Assembly (NCBI GenBank): GCA_049841155.1
Contig: JASGHI010000003.1
Coordinates: forward strand, 1,798,001-1,862,000
Direction of reading: 5' to 3'
DNA length: 64,000 nt
Origin: ZC4RG30 sp049841155
Lineage (GTDB): Bacteria > Pseudomonadota > Gammaproteobacteria > Steroidobacterales > Steroidobacteraceae
Under the pieces are notes generated by a model, which was given only the letters and a program-made list of their open reading frames with translations, was not told where the DNA came from and did no database searches. Shown here in pieces: positions 8,703 to 15,736 of this stretch (positions are counted from its first letter, which is position 1; each line of letters starts with the position of its first letter). The position numbers and the translations under genes were made by a program.

Positions 8703-8855
8703 ATGGCAAAGGCAAAGAAATCCCCCTCACAGGGCAAGACAAGCTCCCTCGGGGCCAGAAAGGGCGCCCCCATGCCCTTCAAGGACGTGGTGCAGAAGCT
8801 ACTGGAAACGCCGGCAAGTGCCGCAAAGACAAAGGGCGCCCGAAGGCGCCCTTAA
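8703..8855 (+). CDS. Passenger gene: 50-residue basic protein
   Basis: 50 codons beginning MAKAKKSPSQGKTSS and ending KGARRRP. The product is very basic and mostly disordered, with one short helix-like stretch (MPFKDVVQKLLETP, residues 24-37). It starts three bases after the stop of the 54-residue gene, so the two may be co-translated. Its 3' end coincides with a perfect 9-bp hairpin that reads as a terminator on the opposite strand. Function unknown. Confidence 0.5.
   Translation: MAKAKKSPSQGKTSSLGARKGAPMPFKDVVQKLLETPASAAKTKGARRRP
8825..8853 (-). terminator. Intrinsic terminator for minus-strand passenger transcripts
   Basis: On the minus strand AAGGGCGCC-TTCG-GGCGCCCTT forms a perfect 9-bp stem (8832-8853) capped by the stable UUCG loop and followed by TTGTCTTT. 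It lies downstream of the PemK-like gene, which ends at 8986. The plus strand has no T tract after the hairpin, so it acts mainly on minus-strand transcripts. Confidence 0.75.
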
Positions 8856-8893
8856 CAACAATCTAGGCAGCTTGTCATCGCCATCCTAGATGA

Positions 8894-8940
8894 CCTTGGT
8901 TGCCCAAGGATTTAACGGGCATATTTCAGCCCAACCAAGG
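8894..8940. repeat. Inverted repeat downstream of the PemK-like gene
   Basis: CCTTGGTTG at 8894-8902 and CAACCAAGG at 8932-8940 are perfect inverted copies separated by 29 bases. They lie between the PemK-like gene and the UUCG terminator, so could form an RNA stem in the 3' untranslated part of that transcript. Role unknown. Confidence 0.5.
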
Positions 8941-8985
8941 GAATTATGGGGCCTCCGGCCGCTCAGTCAACACGTTGTGCTCACA

Positions 8986-9438
8986 TTATGAGACGTGGTT
9001 GCCGGCTTGAATCCCAAGCGCCCACAGAATGCACCGCTCCATGGCCTGCATATCTGCTTGAATTATCTTTGTTTTTACGTATTTCCTACCGTCGGCGCGT
9101 GACCGCGAATACGGATCGGTGCAGCGATCCAAAGATACGGTCACAAGGTGGTCACATTTCGCCCACCTCTCCAAAGCCTGCCCACCGTAGTCTGCTGGCA
9201 GCTCTCTGAATGACCGGTGATCCATTAGGTGGTGATAGGGCATTCGAGGCTCTGGCGCTGTCGTGCTCAAAGGTATGAGCGTCACCAGTGGTCCGCGATT
9301 TACCTTGTTGTTTTGAACAACGATGCATGGTCTGCCCGACTTGCACATCTCCGGAGGAACCGCACTACCGCCGAGCTCAAAATTTACAACCAGAATCCTG
9401 CCGCGATCCGGCACGCCTCTGCCGCTGAAATAGGCCAT
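8986..9438 (-). CDS. Passenger gene: PemK/MazF-like protein
   Basis: 150 residues from the ATG at 9438, chosen because AGGG lies six bases upstream; an earlier in-frame ATG at 9480 would fall inside a structured leader. The N-terminal GRILVVNFE, the central GRPCIVVQNNKVNRGPLVTLIPLS and KCDHLVTVSLDR fit the PemK/MazF fold, a family of mRNA-cleaving toxins. No antitoxin-like partner overlaps its start; the gene upstream on this strand is the DUF5343 gene. It may therefore be a solitary MazF-like RNase or a domesticated cargo protein. Catalytic residues cannot be assigned with certainty by eye. Confidence 0.75.
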   Translation of the reverse strand: MAYFSGRGVPDRGRILVVNFELGGSAVPPEMCKSGRPCIVVQNNKVNRGPLVTLIPLSTTAPEPRMPYHHLMDHRSFRELPADYGGQALERWAKCDHLVTVSLDRCTDPYSRSRADGRKYVKTKIIQADMQAMERCILWALGIQAGNHVS

Positions 9439-9470
9439 GAACCGCCCTGTGATATTCTTGTAAAAGGTTG

Positions 9471-9536
9471 TGGAGCGCACGGGAGTCGGACCCGTCGGAC
9501 GTGGATAGAAAGCCTGCCCGGTAACCTACGCGCCCC
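9471..9536 (-). ncRNA. tRNA-like structure (degenerate tRNA) in the leader of the PemK-like gene
   Basis: On the minus strand GGGGCGC (9536-9530) can pair with GCGCTCC (9478-9472) as a 7-bp acceptor stem with one G-U pair. ACGGG-TCCGACT-CCCGT (9495-9479) makes a T-arm with a 7-base loop close to the TTCRANY consensus. The element is only 66 bases long and no canonical anticodon arm or encoded CCA is present, so it is not a normal tRNA. It ends 32 bases before the PemK-like start codon. It could be a decayed tRNA or a structured leader. Confidence 0.5.
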
Positions 9537-9549
9537 GCCAGCCCACCAC

Positions 9550-9593
9550 GGCCCCTATTCGGTCTCCGCCAAGAGATTGCCCGAATAGGGGCC
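9550..9593. repeat. 13-bp perfect inverted repeat next to the tRNA-like element
   Basis: GGCCCCTATTCGG at 9550-9562 and CCGAATAGGGGCC at 9581-9593 form a perfect 13-bp stem with an 18-base loop. On the plus strand it is followed by TTGTCCTTTCT, a weak terminator-like tail. On the minus strand it immediately precedes the tRNA-like element. The surrounding gap (9439-9675) holds no gene I can support. Confidence 0.55.
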
Positions 9594-9675
9594 TTGTCCT
9601 TTCTCGCCCCCGGTCCCGGTGGACTAGGTTCCAGGGGCTTTGACTAACCTAAGCATGATTGCACCTCGCATATGG

Positions 9676-10365
9676 TTAGCCGCCCTTGAGCATCCGGTTG
9701 ATGTACGCCTTCAAGATGGGCTCCAAAAATGCCCAATCGTTTGCGTCGAACGACGATGGCACCAGCAGCACGACGTCGGGCTTGTCCATCAACTGAATTT
9801 TTATCTGCTTCATTCCTTCCGGGGGTGCCTGGGCTACTGCCGCTGTCGCGGCCTTGTCGCCCACGCCCGCAGCCGCCGCCTTGGGCTTGGAGGTCGCCGA
9901 ACGAACCGGGGCCGGAGTCTTCACATGAGGCGAAACCGTAATCCCTGCGGCCTTCGCCGCCGCCAAGAAGAACGCGATGCACTTCACCACCGTGCTGCCC
10001 GTCACCCCTTGATCCCGGAATGCGTCCTCTACCTGCTTGGTCGTGGCCTTCTTAAGGTCGATTGAGCCGGCAAAGAGGAAGGTGTAAGCTTTCTCCAACA
10101 CAGGGCGCAACAGAGCAGGCCGCTGTTCTTCTGTAGAATCAATGAGTTGTATGAATTCTTTCGACGGAATCCCCTTGTCATTGATAAGCGATAGGAACTT
10201 CAGGCTCTGGATGATCGCGCTCTGGTCGCTGCCTGACATGCTCTTTAGAACACTGCGATCTATCTGCGACGGCGCACCAGACTCTTTCAAACTACTGATA
10301 AAATTGGAAAAAGTCTTGTGCGGCACATAGGCCGGCGAGACCTTCTTATCGTCCTGTTTATCCAC
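9676..10365 (-). CDS. Passenger gene: DUF5343 family protein
   Basis: 229 residues from the GTG at 10365, preceded by AGGAG at seven bases; the ATG at 10413 has no such site. Residues about 10-135 follow the DUF5343 pattern: YVPHKTFSNFISSLKE, SMSGSDQSAIIQSLKFL, then VTGSTVVKCIAFFLAAAKAAGI. An Ala/Pro/Lys-rich linker leads to a C-terminal part, IKIQLMDKPDVVLLVPSSFD. The function of DUF5343 is unknown; the shape suggests a nucleic-acid- or protein-binding helical domain. It faces the 93-residue gene with only 22 bp between the start codons. Confidence 0.82.
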   Translation of the reverse strand: MDKQDDKKVSPAYVPHKTFSNFISSLKESGAPSQIDRSVLKSMSGSDQSAIIQSLKFLSLINDKGIPSKEFIQLIDSTEEQRPALLRPVLEKAYTFLFAGSIDLKKATTKQVEDAFRDQGVTGSTVVKCIAFFLAAAKAAGITVSPHVKTPAPVRSATSKPKAAAAGVGDKAATAAVAQAPPEGMKQIKIQLMDKPDVVLLVPSSFDANDWAFLEPILKAYINRMLKGG

Positions 10366-10371
10366 CTGAAG

Positions 10372-10382
10372 TCTCCTGGAGA
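10372..10382. promoter_or_regulatory. Palindromic double ribosome-binding site between divergent passenger genes
   Basis: TCTCC-T-GGAGA (about 10372-10382) supplies AGGAG for the GTG start of the DUF5343 gene on the minus strand and GGAG for the GTG start at 10388 on the plus strand. Promoters for both genes must lie inside the opposite gene, so the two transcripts would overlap at their 5' ends. Confidence 0.55.
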
Positions 10383-10387
10383 GTCCT

Positions 10388-10669
10388 GTGAAACACAAAG
10401 TAACACAAAACACAGAGAGAGAAACAGAGATTTTGGAGAGTTATGGCGGAGAGACTGTTGGGGGAGACGTTGCGCGTGGCGATCTTGTGCTAGCCCGAGT
10501 GGCTTCCGGCGCGCTAGTGAAGCGACGGGTGTGGGGAGTGGAAGGATCTGTCGTCTACCTGTGCTCTGAGCGCCTATATATGGCGCTGCTGATCGGCGCA
10601 TCTCGGCTTTGGCCGATAGGGTTTCCGAAAGCCGATGTCCGGCGCTTCAACGAAACTTCAGCAGCTTAG
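10388..10669 (+). CDS. Passenger gene: 93-residue protein of unknown function
   Basis: 93 codons from a GTG with GGAG six bases upstream. The core GDLVLARVASGALVKRRV followed by GVEGSVVYLCSERLYMALL and PIGFPKADVRRF looks like a small beta-barrel (SH3-like) domain of a kind seen in phage and mobile-element hypothetical proteins. It is divergent from the DUF5343 gene and runs into the transposase stop, 8 bp away. The function is not known to me. Confidence 0.6.
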   Translation: MKHKVTQNTERETEILESYGGETVGGDVARGDLVLARVASGALVKRRVWGVEGSVVYLCSERLYMALLIGASRLWPIGFPKADVRRFNETSAA

Positions 10670-10677
10670 CGACCAGC

Positions 10678-11592
10678 TCATCTATAGGTCAGCCGCTTGC
10701 CCTCGATGTTCTCAAGGGCGTGGTTGAATCTGGCCTTGTCGTCGATCTCCAGCGCTGCCCGGTGGTTATAGCGCCAATCGAATTCGGCCAAGTAGCGGTT
10801 CAGGTGGGCGGCCGAACAGTGCTGATAGGTGCCCTTCATGCCGCGCTTGAACACGCTGAAGAAGCCTTCAATCGTGTTGGTGTAGGCATTGCCACGTACG
10901 TATTCATCCTTGGAGTGGTCCACTTTCTGGTGACTGGCGAACGCCTTGCCGATCTTGTTGTAGAGGCGGGATGAGTCAGTCATCAGGTGGGCGTCATTGG
11001 AAACGCCCTTCAGGGCCTGCTTGATGCCATCGAAGGCTGGGCCGGCGATGTGCTGGCTGCGGACCTTGCCGCCGCGCTCCACCAGCGAAAAGACCATGTT
11101 CTTGTGCGACCAGCCGCCACGGACCTTGGTGCCGGACTTGCGGCCGATGTAGGTCTCGTCGGCCTCAACAGTGCCGCCACCTTCGCCCATCAGGCCGCCA
11201 CCCTGACCGCTCATGGCGTGGCGGATGCGGTGGGCCAGAAACCACGCGGTCTTGTAGGTCACGCCCAAGGTGCGGTGGAGCTGGTGGGCGGAAATGCCCT
11301 TCTTGCTGGAGCAGAGCAAGTAGGCGGCCATCAGCCACTTGGACAGGGGAATCTTGGACCGCTCGAACACGGTGCCCACTGTCACGGAGAACTGTTCCCG
11401 GCACTCCTGGCACTTCAGGAGCCCCTTGCGGGCCTTCGTACCCTTCTCCCCGCCCTTGCCCTCAAGGCGGTAATGGTCGCCCGTAGCGCCGCAGTGCGGG
11501 CATACGGGGCCATTGGGCCACCGGACGGACTCAAGGTATTCGCGGGCCTTGGCGTCGTCGTGGAAGTAAGGGGCGGAAAGGGAAGTGCTCAT
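10678..11592 (-). CDS. IS1595 family transposase (ISXO2-like)
   Basis: 304 residues. An N-terminal zinc ribbon with Cys31, Cys34, Cys61 and Cys64 is followed by a helix-turn-helix region and the ISXO2-like DDE domain: VEADETYIG (Asp145), LMTDSSRLYN (Asp206) and NTIEGFFS (Asn239/Glu242). The length is normal for the family and no frameshift is seen, so it is probably active. A -35-like TTGACA in the right inverted repeat and a GATACT -10 put the expected transcription start within a few bases of the ATG. Confidence 0.96.
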   Translation of the reverse strand: MSTSLSAPYFHDDAKAREYLESVRWPNGPVCPHCGATGDHYRLEGKGGEKGTKARKGLLKCQECREQFSVTVGTVFERSKIPLSKWLMAAYLLCSSKKGISAHQLHRTLGVTYKTAWFLAHRIRHAMSGQGGGLMGEGGGTVEADETYIGRKSGTKVRGGWSHKNMVFSLVERGGKVRSQHIAGPAFDGIKQALKGVSNDAHLMTDSSRLYNKIGKAFASHQKVDHSKDEYVRGNAYTNTIEGFFSVFKRGMKGTYQHCSAAHLNRYLAEFDWRYNHRAALEIDDKARFNHALENIEGKRLTYR

Positions 11593-11600
11593 GGGAAGAA

Positions 11601-11629
11601 AGTATCCTTCCCGTGGATGGGTTTGTCAA
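11601..11629 (-). promoter_or_regulatory. Transposase promoter partly inside the right terminal repeat
   Basis: Reading the minus strand, TTGACA (11629-11624) within the right inverted repeat is followed after exactly 17 bases by GATACT (11606-11601), four of six matches to TATAAT. Transcription would start near 11594, two bases before the transposase ATG, giving an essentially leaderless mRNA. Inferred from sequence only. Confidence 0.55.
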
Positions 11630-11642
11630 GTATATAAACGCC
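11617..11642. repeat. Right terminal inverted repeat of the IS1595 element
   Basis: 26-bp end, read from outside as GGCGTTTATATACTTGACA and on to CCCAT; 24 of 26 positions match the left end. It contains the -35 hexamer of the transposase promoter. Confidence 0.9.
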
Positions 11643-11657
11643 AGATTTCTACCAAAT
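11643..11657. repeat. Right target duplication and right half of the split palindrome
   Basis: AGATTTCT (11643-11650) duplicates 8399-8406. The following ACCAAAT completes the palindrome with ATTTGGT at 8392-8398. The FlhC-like start codon is 44 bp further on. Confidence 0.85.
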
Positions 11658-11701
11658 CTGAAAACGGCCCCATTCTCACAAGACCGTCCCGGAGAGCGCA
11701 A

Positions 11702-12268
11702 ATGAGGATTTCCGACGACCGCTACAGCCGCGATCGGCAGCGCCTGGACCTGGCCCTGCGTTTCATTCACCACGAGGCACGCACACGCACCATCCGCACC
11801 TGGACCGGCCTCACCGACGACCGCATCCGCAAGCTCTACCGCTCCTACATCGCCGTCGGCAGCGGCGCGCGGGTGGCACGCCACCGCGGCAAATCGCCGC
11901 AGCAGCCGGCCTACTTCACGCGCAGCCCGCGCATGCGGCAGGAGGCAGCGGTGCTCGCCAGCGTGTGCTACCTGCTGGGCGTGATGCCGGGATCCCGCGT
12001 GGCGGACGCGGCGCGGCAGCTGCCCGGCATGCAGCGCGGCGAAGCCCTGTGCGAGGCCTTCGAGACCTACCGCCGCCTGGTGCCCGACGCACGGATCAGC
12101 TTCGAGCATGCGGTGTTCCTGATCGCCGCCCTGGCCCGCGGCGACGAACTGCATGCCGCGCACTGCGTCGACTGCAGCGGACTCATCGTCGTCGACCGGC
12201 TGGCCGTCAGCGGCCGGCGCTGCCTCGCCTGCGAGGGTTCGCTGCAGGGGAAATTCGGCTTCGGCTAG
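11702..12268 (+). CDS. FlhC-like transcriptional regulator
   Basis: 188 residues from the ATG at 11702, with GGAGAG just upstream; longer frames start inside the IS element and are rejected. The N-terminal RHxLALRFIHHEARTRTIRTWTGL-like segment and LTDDRIRKLYRSY match the helical part of FlhC. The C-terminal Cys155, Cys158, Cys174 and Cys177 reproduce its zinc-binding CxxC pair. FlhC normally acts with FlhD as master activator of flagellar genes, but no flhD or flagellar gene is present here. The IS insertion 60 bp upstream may have removed its native promoter. Confidence 0.75.
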   Translation: MRISDDRYSRDRQRLDLALRFIHHEARTRTIRTWTGLTDDRIRKLYRSYIAVGSGARVARHRGKSPQQPAYFTRSPRMRQEAAVLASVCYLLGVMPGSRVADAARQLPGMQRGEALCEAFETYRRLVPDARISFEHAVFLIAALARGDELHAAHCVDCSGLIVVDRLAVSGRRCLACEGSLQGKFGFG

Positions 12269-12332
12269 GCCGCCATTCAGGCCGGGTTCGGCTTGGCGTT
12301 GATATCATTGCCGGTCTGCAACGGGCGGGCCT

Positions 12333-13226
12333 ATGACGACGGAGAACCTATTCGCTGGCGGCTACCTGGACCGGCGCGCCGAAGCGCGCCTGAAGGCCGA
12401 CTGGTTCGAGGAAGCCAGGGCCGACGGCCAGGCCCTCTATGTGGTCATGCGCGGCAGCGCCGTGCTGATGCGCGGCACGGACCGGCAGCCGGCGCTGGCC
12501 CTGCTCTCCGCCACCGATGCGCGGGTACGCGCGCTGGCCGACCCGGACCACGTGCTGCTGCTGGGCTGGTTCCGCGAACGGCGCTGCCTGCTGCTGGAGT
12601 TGCCCGAGGACCTGCCCCCATCCATCTCGCAAGAAGAGAGCTTCGCCGAGCTGCGCCCGCTCGCGGGCCAGCTGCCGCCCCAGGAGGCCGGCCTCCTCGC
12701 CTATGCGCGGGCGCTGTCCATCTGGCGCGCCAACCACCGCTTCTGCAGCCGCTGCGGCCACGCGCTGCGCTCCGAACGCGCCGGCCATGCGCGCGTGTGT
12801 GCGGCCTGCGGCTACCACAGCTTTCCGCGCATCGATCCCGCCATCATCGTGCTGGTCCACCATGACGGGCAGGTGCTGCTGGGCCGGCAGGCAAGCTGGG
12901 CGGCAAACCGCTACTCCACCATCGCCGGCTTCGTCGAGCCTGGAGAATCGCTGGAAGATGCCGTGCGCCGCGAAGTGGCCGAGGAAACTGGCATCGCCGT
13001 GGATACCATCCGCTACCAGTCTTCCCAGCCCTGGCCCTTCCCGGCCTCGCTGATGCTGGGTTTCCGGGCGCATGGCACGTGGGCCACGCCGCAGCTCCAC
13101 GACGCCGAACTGGAGGACGCACGCTGGCTCACGCGCGAACAGATCCGCGCCGGCGCCGTGCAGCTGCCGCCGCCCGAGTCCATCTCACGGCGGCTCATCG
13201 ACGCCTGGCTCGACGAGGAATCCTGA
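12333..13226 (+). CDS. nudC: NAD(+)/NADH diphosphatase NudC
   Basis: 297 residues. The zinc ribbon Cys138, Cys141, Cys156, Cys159 precedes the Nudix domain, whose box starts at Gly199 (GFVEPGES) and continues REVAEETGI. The NudC-specific SQPWPFPASLM follows at about 231. NudC hydrolyses NAD(H) to NMN(H) and AMP and can remove NAD caps from RNA. The N-terminal NUDIX-like domain is present, so the protein is full length. The NRDE gene follows after 6 bp. Confidence 0.95.
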   Translation: MTTENLFAGGYLDRRAEARLKADWFEEARADGQALYVVMRGSAVLMRGTDRQPALALLSATDARVRALADPDHVLLLGWFRERRCLLLELPEDLPPSISQEESFAELRPLAGQLPPQEAGLLAYARALSIWRANHRFCSRCGHALRSERAGHARVCAACGYHSFPRIDPAIIVLVHHDGQVLLGRQASWAANRYSTIAGFVEPGESLEDAVRREVAEETGIAVDTIRYQSSQPWPFPASLMLGFRAHGTWATPQLHDAELEDARWLTREQIRAGAVQLPPPESISRRLIDAWLDEES

Positions 13227-13232
13227 AAAGCG

Positions 13233-13991
13233 ATGTGCCTCATCGTCCTCGCCTGGCAGATCCACCCCCGGCACGACCTGGTACTGGCAGCCAACCGCGA
13301 CGAACTGTATTCGCGGCCCACCCGCGCGCTGGATCGCTGGAGGGATCAACCCGGCCTTGCCGCAGGCCGCGACCTGACCGCCGCGGGAACCTGGCTTGCC
13401 GTGCACGAGGACGGCCGCTTCGCGGCGGTGACCAACTTCCACGACGGGCAGCCGCCCGCACCCCTGGCGCCTTCGCGCGGCGACCTCGTCGCCGGTTACT
13501 TTGCCGCCAATGAGCCGCCACGGACCCATGCCCAGCGCCTCGCGGCCCGCGCGGCGGATTTCGCCGGCTTCAACCTGCTGCTCGGCGACGCTGATTCGCT
13601 GTGGTATCTGTCCAACCGCGCGCCGGCTTTTGCGCAGCCGCTGGCGCCTGGCGTGCACGCCCTTTCCAATCATCTGCTGGGAACGGCCTGGCCCAAGCTG
13701 CAGCACGGTGTGGAGGCCATGAATGCGCATGTGGACCGCGGCAGCACCGACCTGCAGCCGCTGTTCACGGTACTGCAGCAACGCAGCGCGCCCGGGCGCG
13801 GCATCCAGGGACTGCCCTGGCCCGCGAGCTCCGGTCCCTTCGTGAGCAGCGAGACTTTCGGCACCCGCTCCTCCACCGTGGTCACGCGCGAGCGGCGCGG
13901 CGCCATCCTCATCGAGGAGCGCAGCTTCGGCCCCGGCGGCACGCCATGCGGCGCGGTGCGCCTGACACTCTGCCCGCGGATGGCGGCATGA
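13233..13991 (+). CDS. NRDE (TANGO2-like) family protein
   Basis: 252 residues starting MCLIVLAWQ, with the family signature AANRDE at residues 19-24 and a typical second block GTWLAVHEDGRFAAVTNFHD. The N-terminal Cys2 is conserved in the family and resembles the nucleophile of Ntn hydrolases after Met removal. The bacterial role is not settled; the eukaryotic relative TANGO2 is linked to heme and lipid metabolism. The stop overlaps the tamA start (ATGA). Confidence 0.9.
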   Translation: MCLIVLAWQIHPRHDLVLAANRDELYSRPTRALDRWRDQPGLAAGRDLTAAGTWLAVHEDGRFAAVTNFHDGQPPAPLAPSRGDLVAGYFAANEPPRTHAQRLAARAADFAGFNLLLGDADSLWYLSNRAPAFAQPLAPGVHALSNHLLGTAWPKLQHGVEAMNAHVDRGSTDLQPLFTVLQQRSAPGRGIQGLPWPASSGPFVSSETFGTRSSTVVTRERRGAILIEERSFGPGGTPCGAVRLTLCPRMAA

Positions 13992-15736
13992 GGCCGTGGC
14001 TGCGCCCGCTGGCCGCCGCGCTGATGCTGTGGAGCGGCGCGGCGCTGGCCGAGATCCGCATCAACATCGAGGGCGTCGATGGCGACCTGCGCCGCAACGT
14101 GCTCACCTTCCTCAGCGTGGAGCGCTACCGCCAGCGCGCCGGCGTCGATGAAGACACCATGACGCGGCTCTTCAACCGCATCGACGAGGAAGTGCGCGGC
14201 GCGCTGCGGCCCTTCGGCTACTACGAGCCCGCGGTACGCTCCACATTCGGGCCCGAAGGCAACGGCTGGCACGTGGACATCAGCATCACCCGCGGCCCGG
14301 TAGTGCGCATCACCAAGGTCAACATCGAAGTCACCGGTCCGGGTGCCAACGATTCGCAATTCACCGCGCTGGCGGACTTCCCCCTCATCTCCGAGGGCAT
14401 GACGCTCAATCACGGCCTCTACGAACAGGCCAAGGGTGAACTCACGCGCACGGCAGCGGCCAATGGCTATCTCGACGCGCGGCTGCTGCGCAGCCAGTTG
14501 CTGGTCGATCCGCAGGCGCACACGGCGCAGATCGATCTGGCACTGGAGACCGGCCCCCAGTACCGCTTCGGGCAGGTCGCCATCGAGCAGTCGGTGATAC
14601 GGCCGGAGCTGATGCAGCGTTTCCTGCGCTTCAAACAGGGGGATCCCTACAGCGTCACGCAGCTGCTGCGCACGCAATTCGCCCTCGACGACAGCCTGTA
14701 CTTCGCGGCGGTGGAAGTCAGCCCCGGAGAGCGCGACCCGCAGACCCTGACGGTGCCCATCTCGATCACCGCCAGCAAGAGCCGCCGGCAGTTCACCATC
14801 GGTGCCGGCTATGGCACCGACACTTCCGTACGCGGCACCATCGGCTGGACCGATTCACGCGTGAACGACCGCGGCCACCGGCTGCGCATCGAGTTCAAGG
14901 CTTCCACCATCCTCCAGCGCCTCGACGCGCGCTACGACATTCCCATCGGCGACCCGGCGCTCGAGAAATTTTCGCTGGACGCGATCAGCCGCTCGGAAAT
15001 ACTCAGCGACCTGAACACCCAAGAATATACGCTGAAGCCATCGGTGACCCAGGTCCGCGGCCTGTGGCAGCGGGTGTTCTCGCTCGCGGCCACCCACACC
15101 GTGACCAACAAGGGCGCGGTGGACCGGCAGTCGGCCAACCTGCTGGTCCCCGGCATCACCTACGCCTCGGTGCCGGAGGGGTTTCTGGGCGAGGCCTTGT
15201 TCAGCCGCGAGTTCTACGCTGAACTCATCGGCTCGCATTCGGTGCTGGGCTCGGACGCGGATTTCCTGCGCCTGTTGCTGCAGAGCGAGCGCGACTTCGA
15301 CCTGTCCGACAAATGGCATGTACTGCTACGCGGCCAGTTCGGCGTGAGCCTGGTGCGCAATTTCGGCGACCTGCCCGGCATCTACCGCTTCTTCGCCGGC
15401 GGCGACCGCAGCGTGCGCGGCTTCGCCTACAACAGCCTCTCGCCGCAGGAATACGTGGCCATGCGCGATGGCACCACCGAGCTGCAGAAGACCGGCGGCC
15501 GCAACCTCATCGTCGGCAGCGCCGAACTGGTGCGCGACCTGCCGCGCAATCTCGCCGTCGCCACCTTCTTCGACATCGGCAACGCCTTCAACCGCTTCGG
15601 CGACCCCATGGAGTATTCGGCCGGCGTCGGGCTGCGCTACCGTCTGCCGGTGGTTTCCATTGGCCTCGACATTGCGCAGCCCCTGTCGCGCAGCGGCAGC
15701 CCGCGCCTGCACCTCAACATATCGCCCAAGCTGTGA
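13988..15736 (+). CDS. tamA: Autotransporter assembly factor TamA (Omp85 family)
   Basis: 582 residues from the ATG at 13988, giving a clear signal peptide (MRPWLRPLAAALML to ALA). Three POTRA domains occupy roughly residues 20-260, followed by a 16-strand Omp85 barrel; the lid-loop-like motif reads GGDRSVRGFAYNSL. TamA forms an outer-membrane/periplasm-spanning complex with TamB that supports insertion of some outer-membrane proteins and lipid transport. It overlaps the upstream gene by 4 bp and tamB by GTGA. Confidence 0.93.
   Translation: MRPWLRPLAAALMLWSGAALAEIRINIEGVDGDLRRNVLTFLSVERYRQRAGVDEDTMTRLFNRIDEEVRGALRPFGYYEPAVRSTFGPEGNGWHVDISITRGPVVRITKVNIEVTGPGANDSQFTALADFPLISEGMTLNHGLYEQAKGELTRTAAANGYLDARLLRSQLLVDPQAHTAQIDLALETGPQYRFGQVAIEQSVIRPELMQRFLRFKQGDPYSVTQLLRTQFALDDSLYFAAVEVSPGERDPQTLTVPISITASKSRRQFTIGAGYGTDTSVRGTIGWTDSRVNDRGHRLRIEFKASTILQRLDARYDIPIGDPALEKFSLDAISRSEILSDLNTQEYTLKPSVTQVRGLWQRVFSLAATHTVTNKGAVDRQSANLLVPGITYASVPEGFLGEALFSREFYAELIGSHSVLGSDADFLRLLLQSERDFDLSDKWHVLLRGQFGVSLVRNFGDLPGIYRFFAGGDRSVRGFAYNSLSPQEYVAMRDGTTELQKTGGRNLIVGSAELVRDLPRNLAVATFFDIGNAFNRFGDPMEYSAGVGLRYRLPVVSIGLDIAQPLSRSGSPRLHLNISPKL

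Larger units (their letters stand above)
8407..11642 (-). mobile_element. IS1595-family insertion element, 3236 bp, with passenger genes
   Basis: Both ends begin GGCGTTT and form 26-bp terminal inverted repeats (8407-8432 and 11617-11642) with 24 of 26 matches. The element is flanked by the direct 8-bp duplication AGATTTCT (8399-8406 and 11643-11650). GG tips and an 8-bp duplication fit the IS1595 family as I know it. It encodes one IS1595 transposase on the minus strand and five passenger ORFs: two tiny plus-strand genes, a PemK/MazF-like gene, a DUF5343 gene and a divergent 93-residue gene. Intact ends, duplication and transposase suggest a recent insertion. Confidence 0.92.

Noticed and set aside
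8633..8866. 77-codon plus-strand frame within the IS element
   Set aside because: Overlaps two better-started small ORFs (8535 and 8703) and shows no ribosome-binding site.
8391..11658. Longer inverted repeats starting at ATTTGGT as the ends of the element
   Set aside because: Those outer bases are the two halves of a pre-existing palindrome. Taking GGCGTTT as the ends leaves an exact 8-bp direct duplication, as expected for IS1595.
11585..11701. Upstream in-frame extension of the FlhC-like gene into the IS element
   Set aside because: The ATG at 11702 has a good ribosome-binding site and gives the family N-terminus; the extension is element DNA.
11531..12163. 210-codon minus-strand frame crossing the right IS junction
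   Set aside because: Mixes IS end and antisense FlhC-like sequence; no motif.
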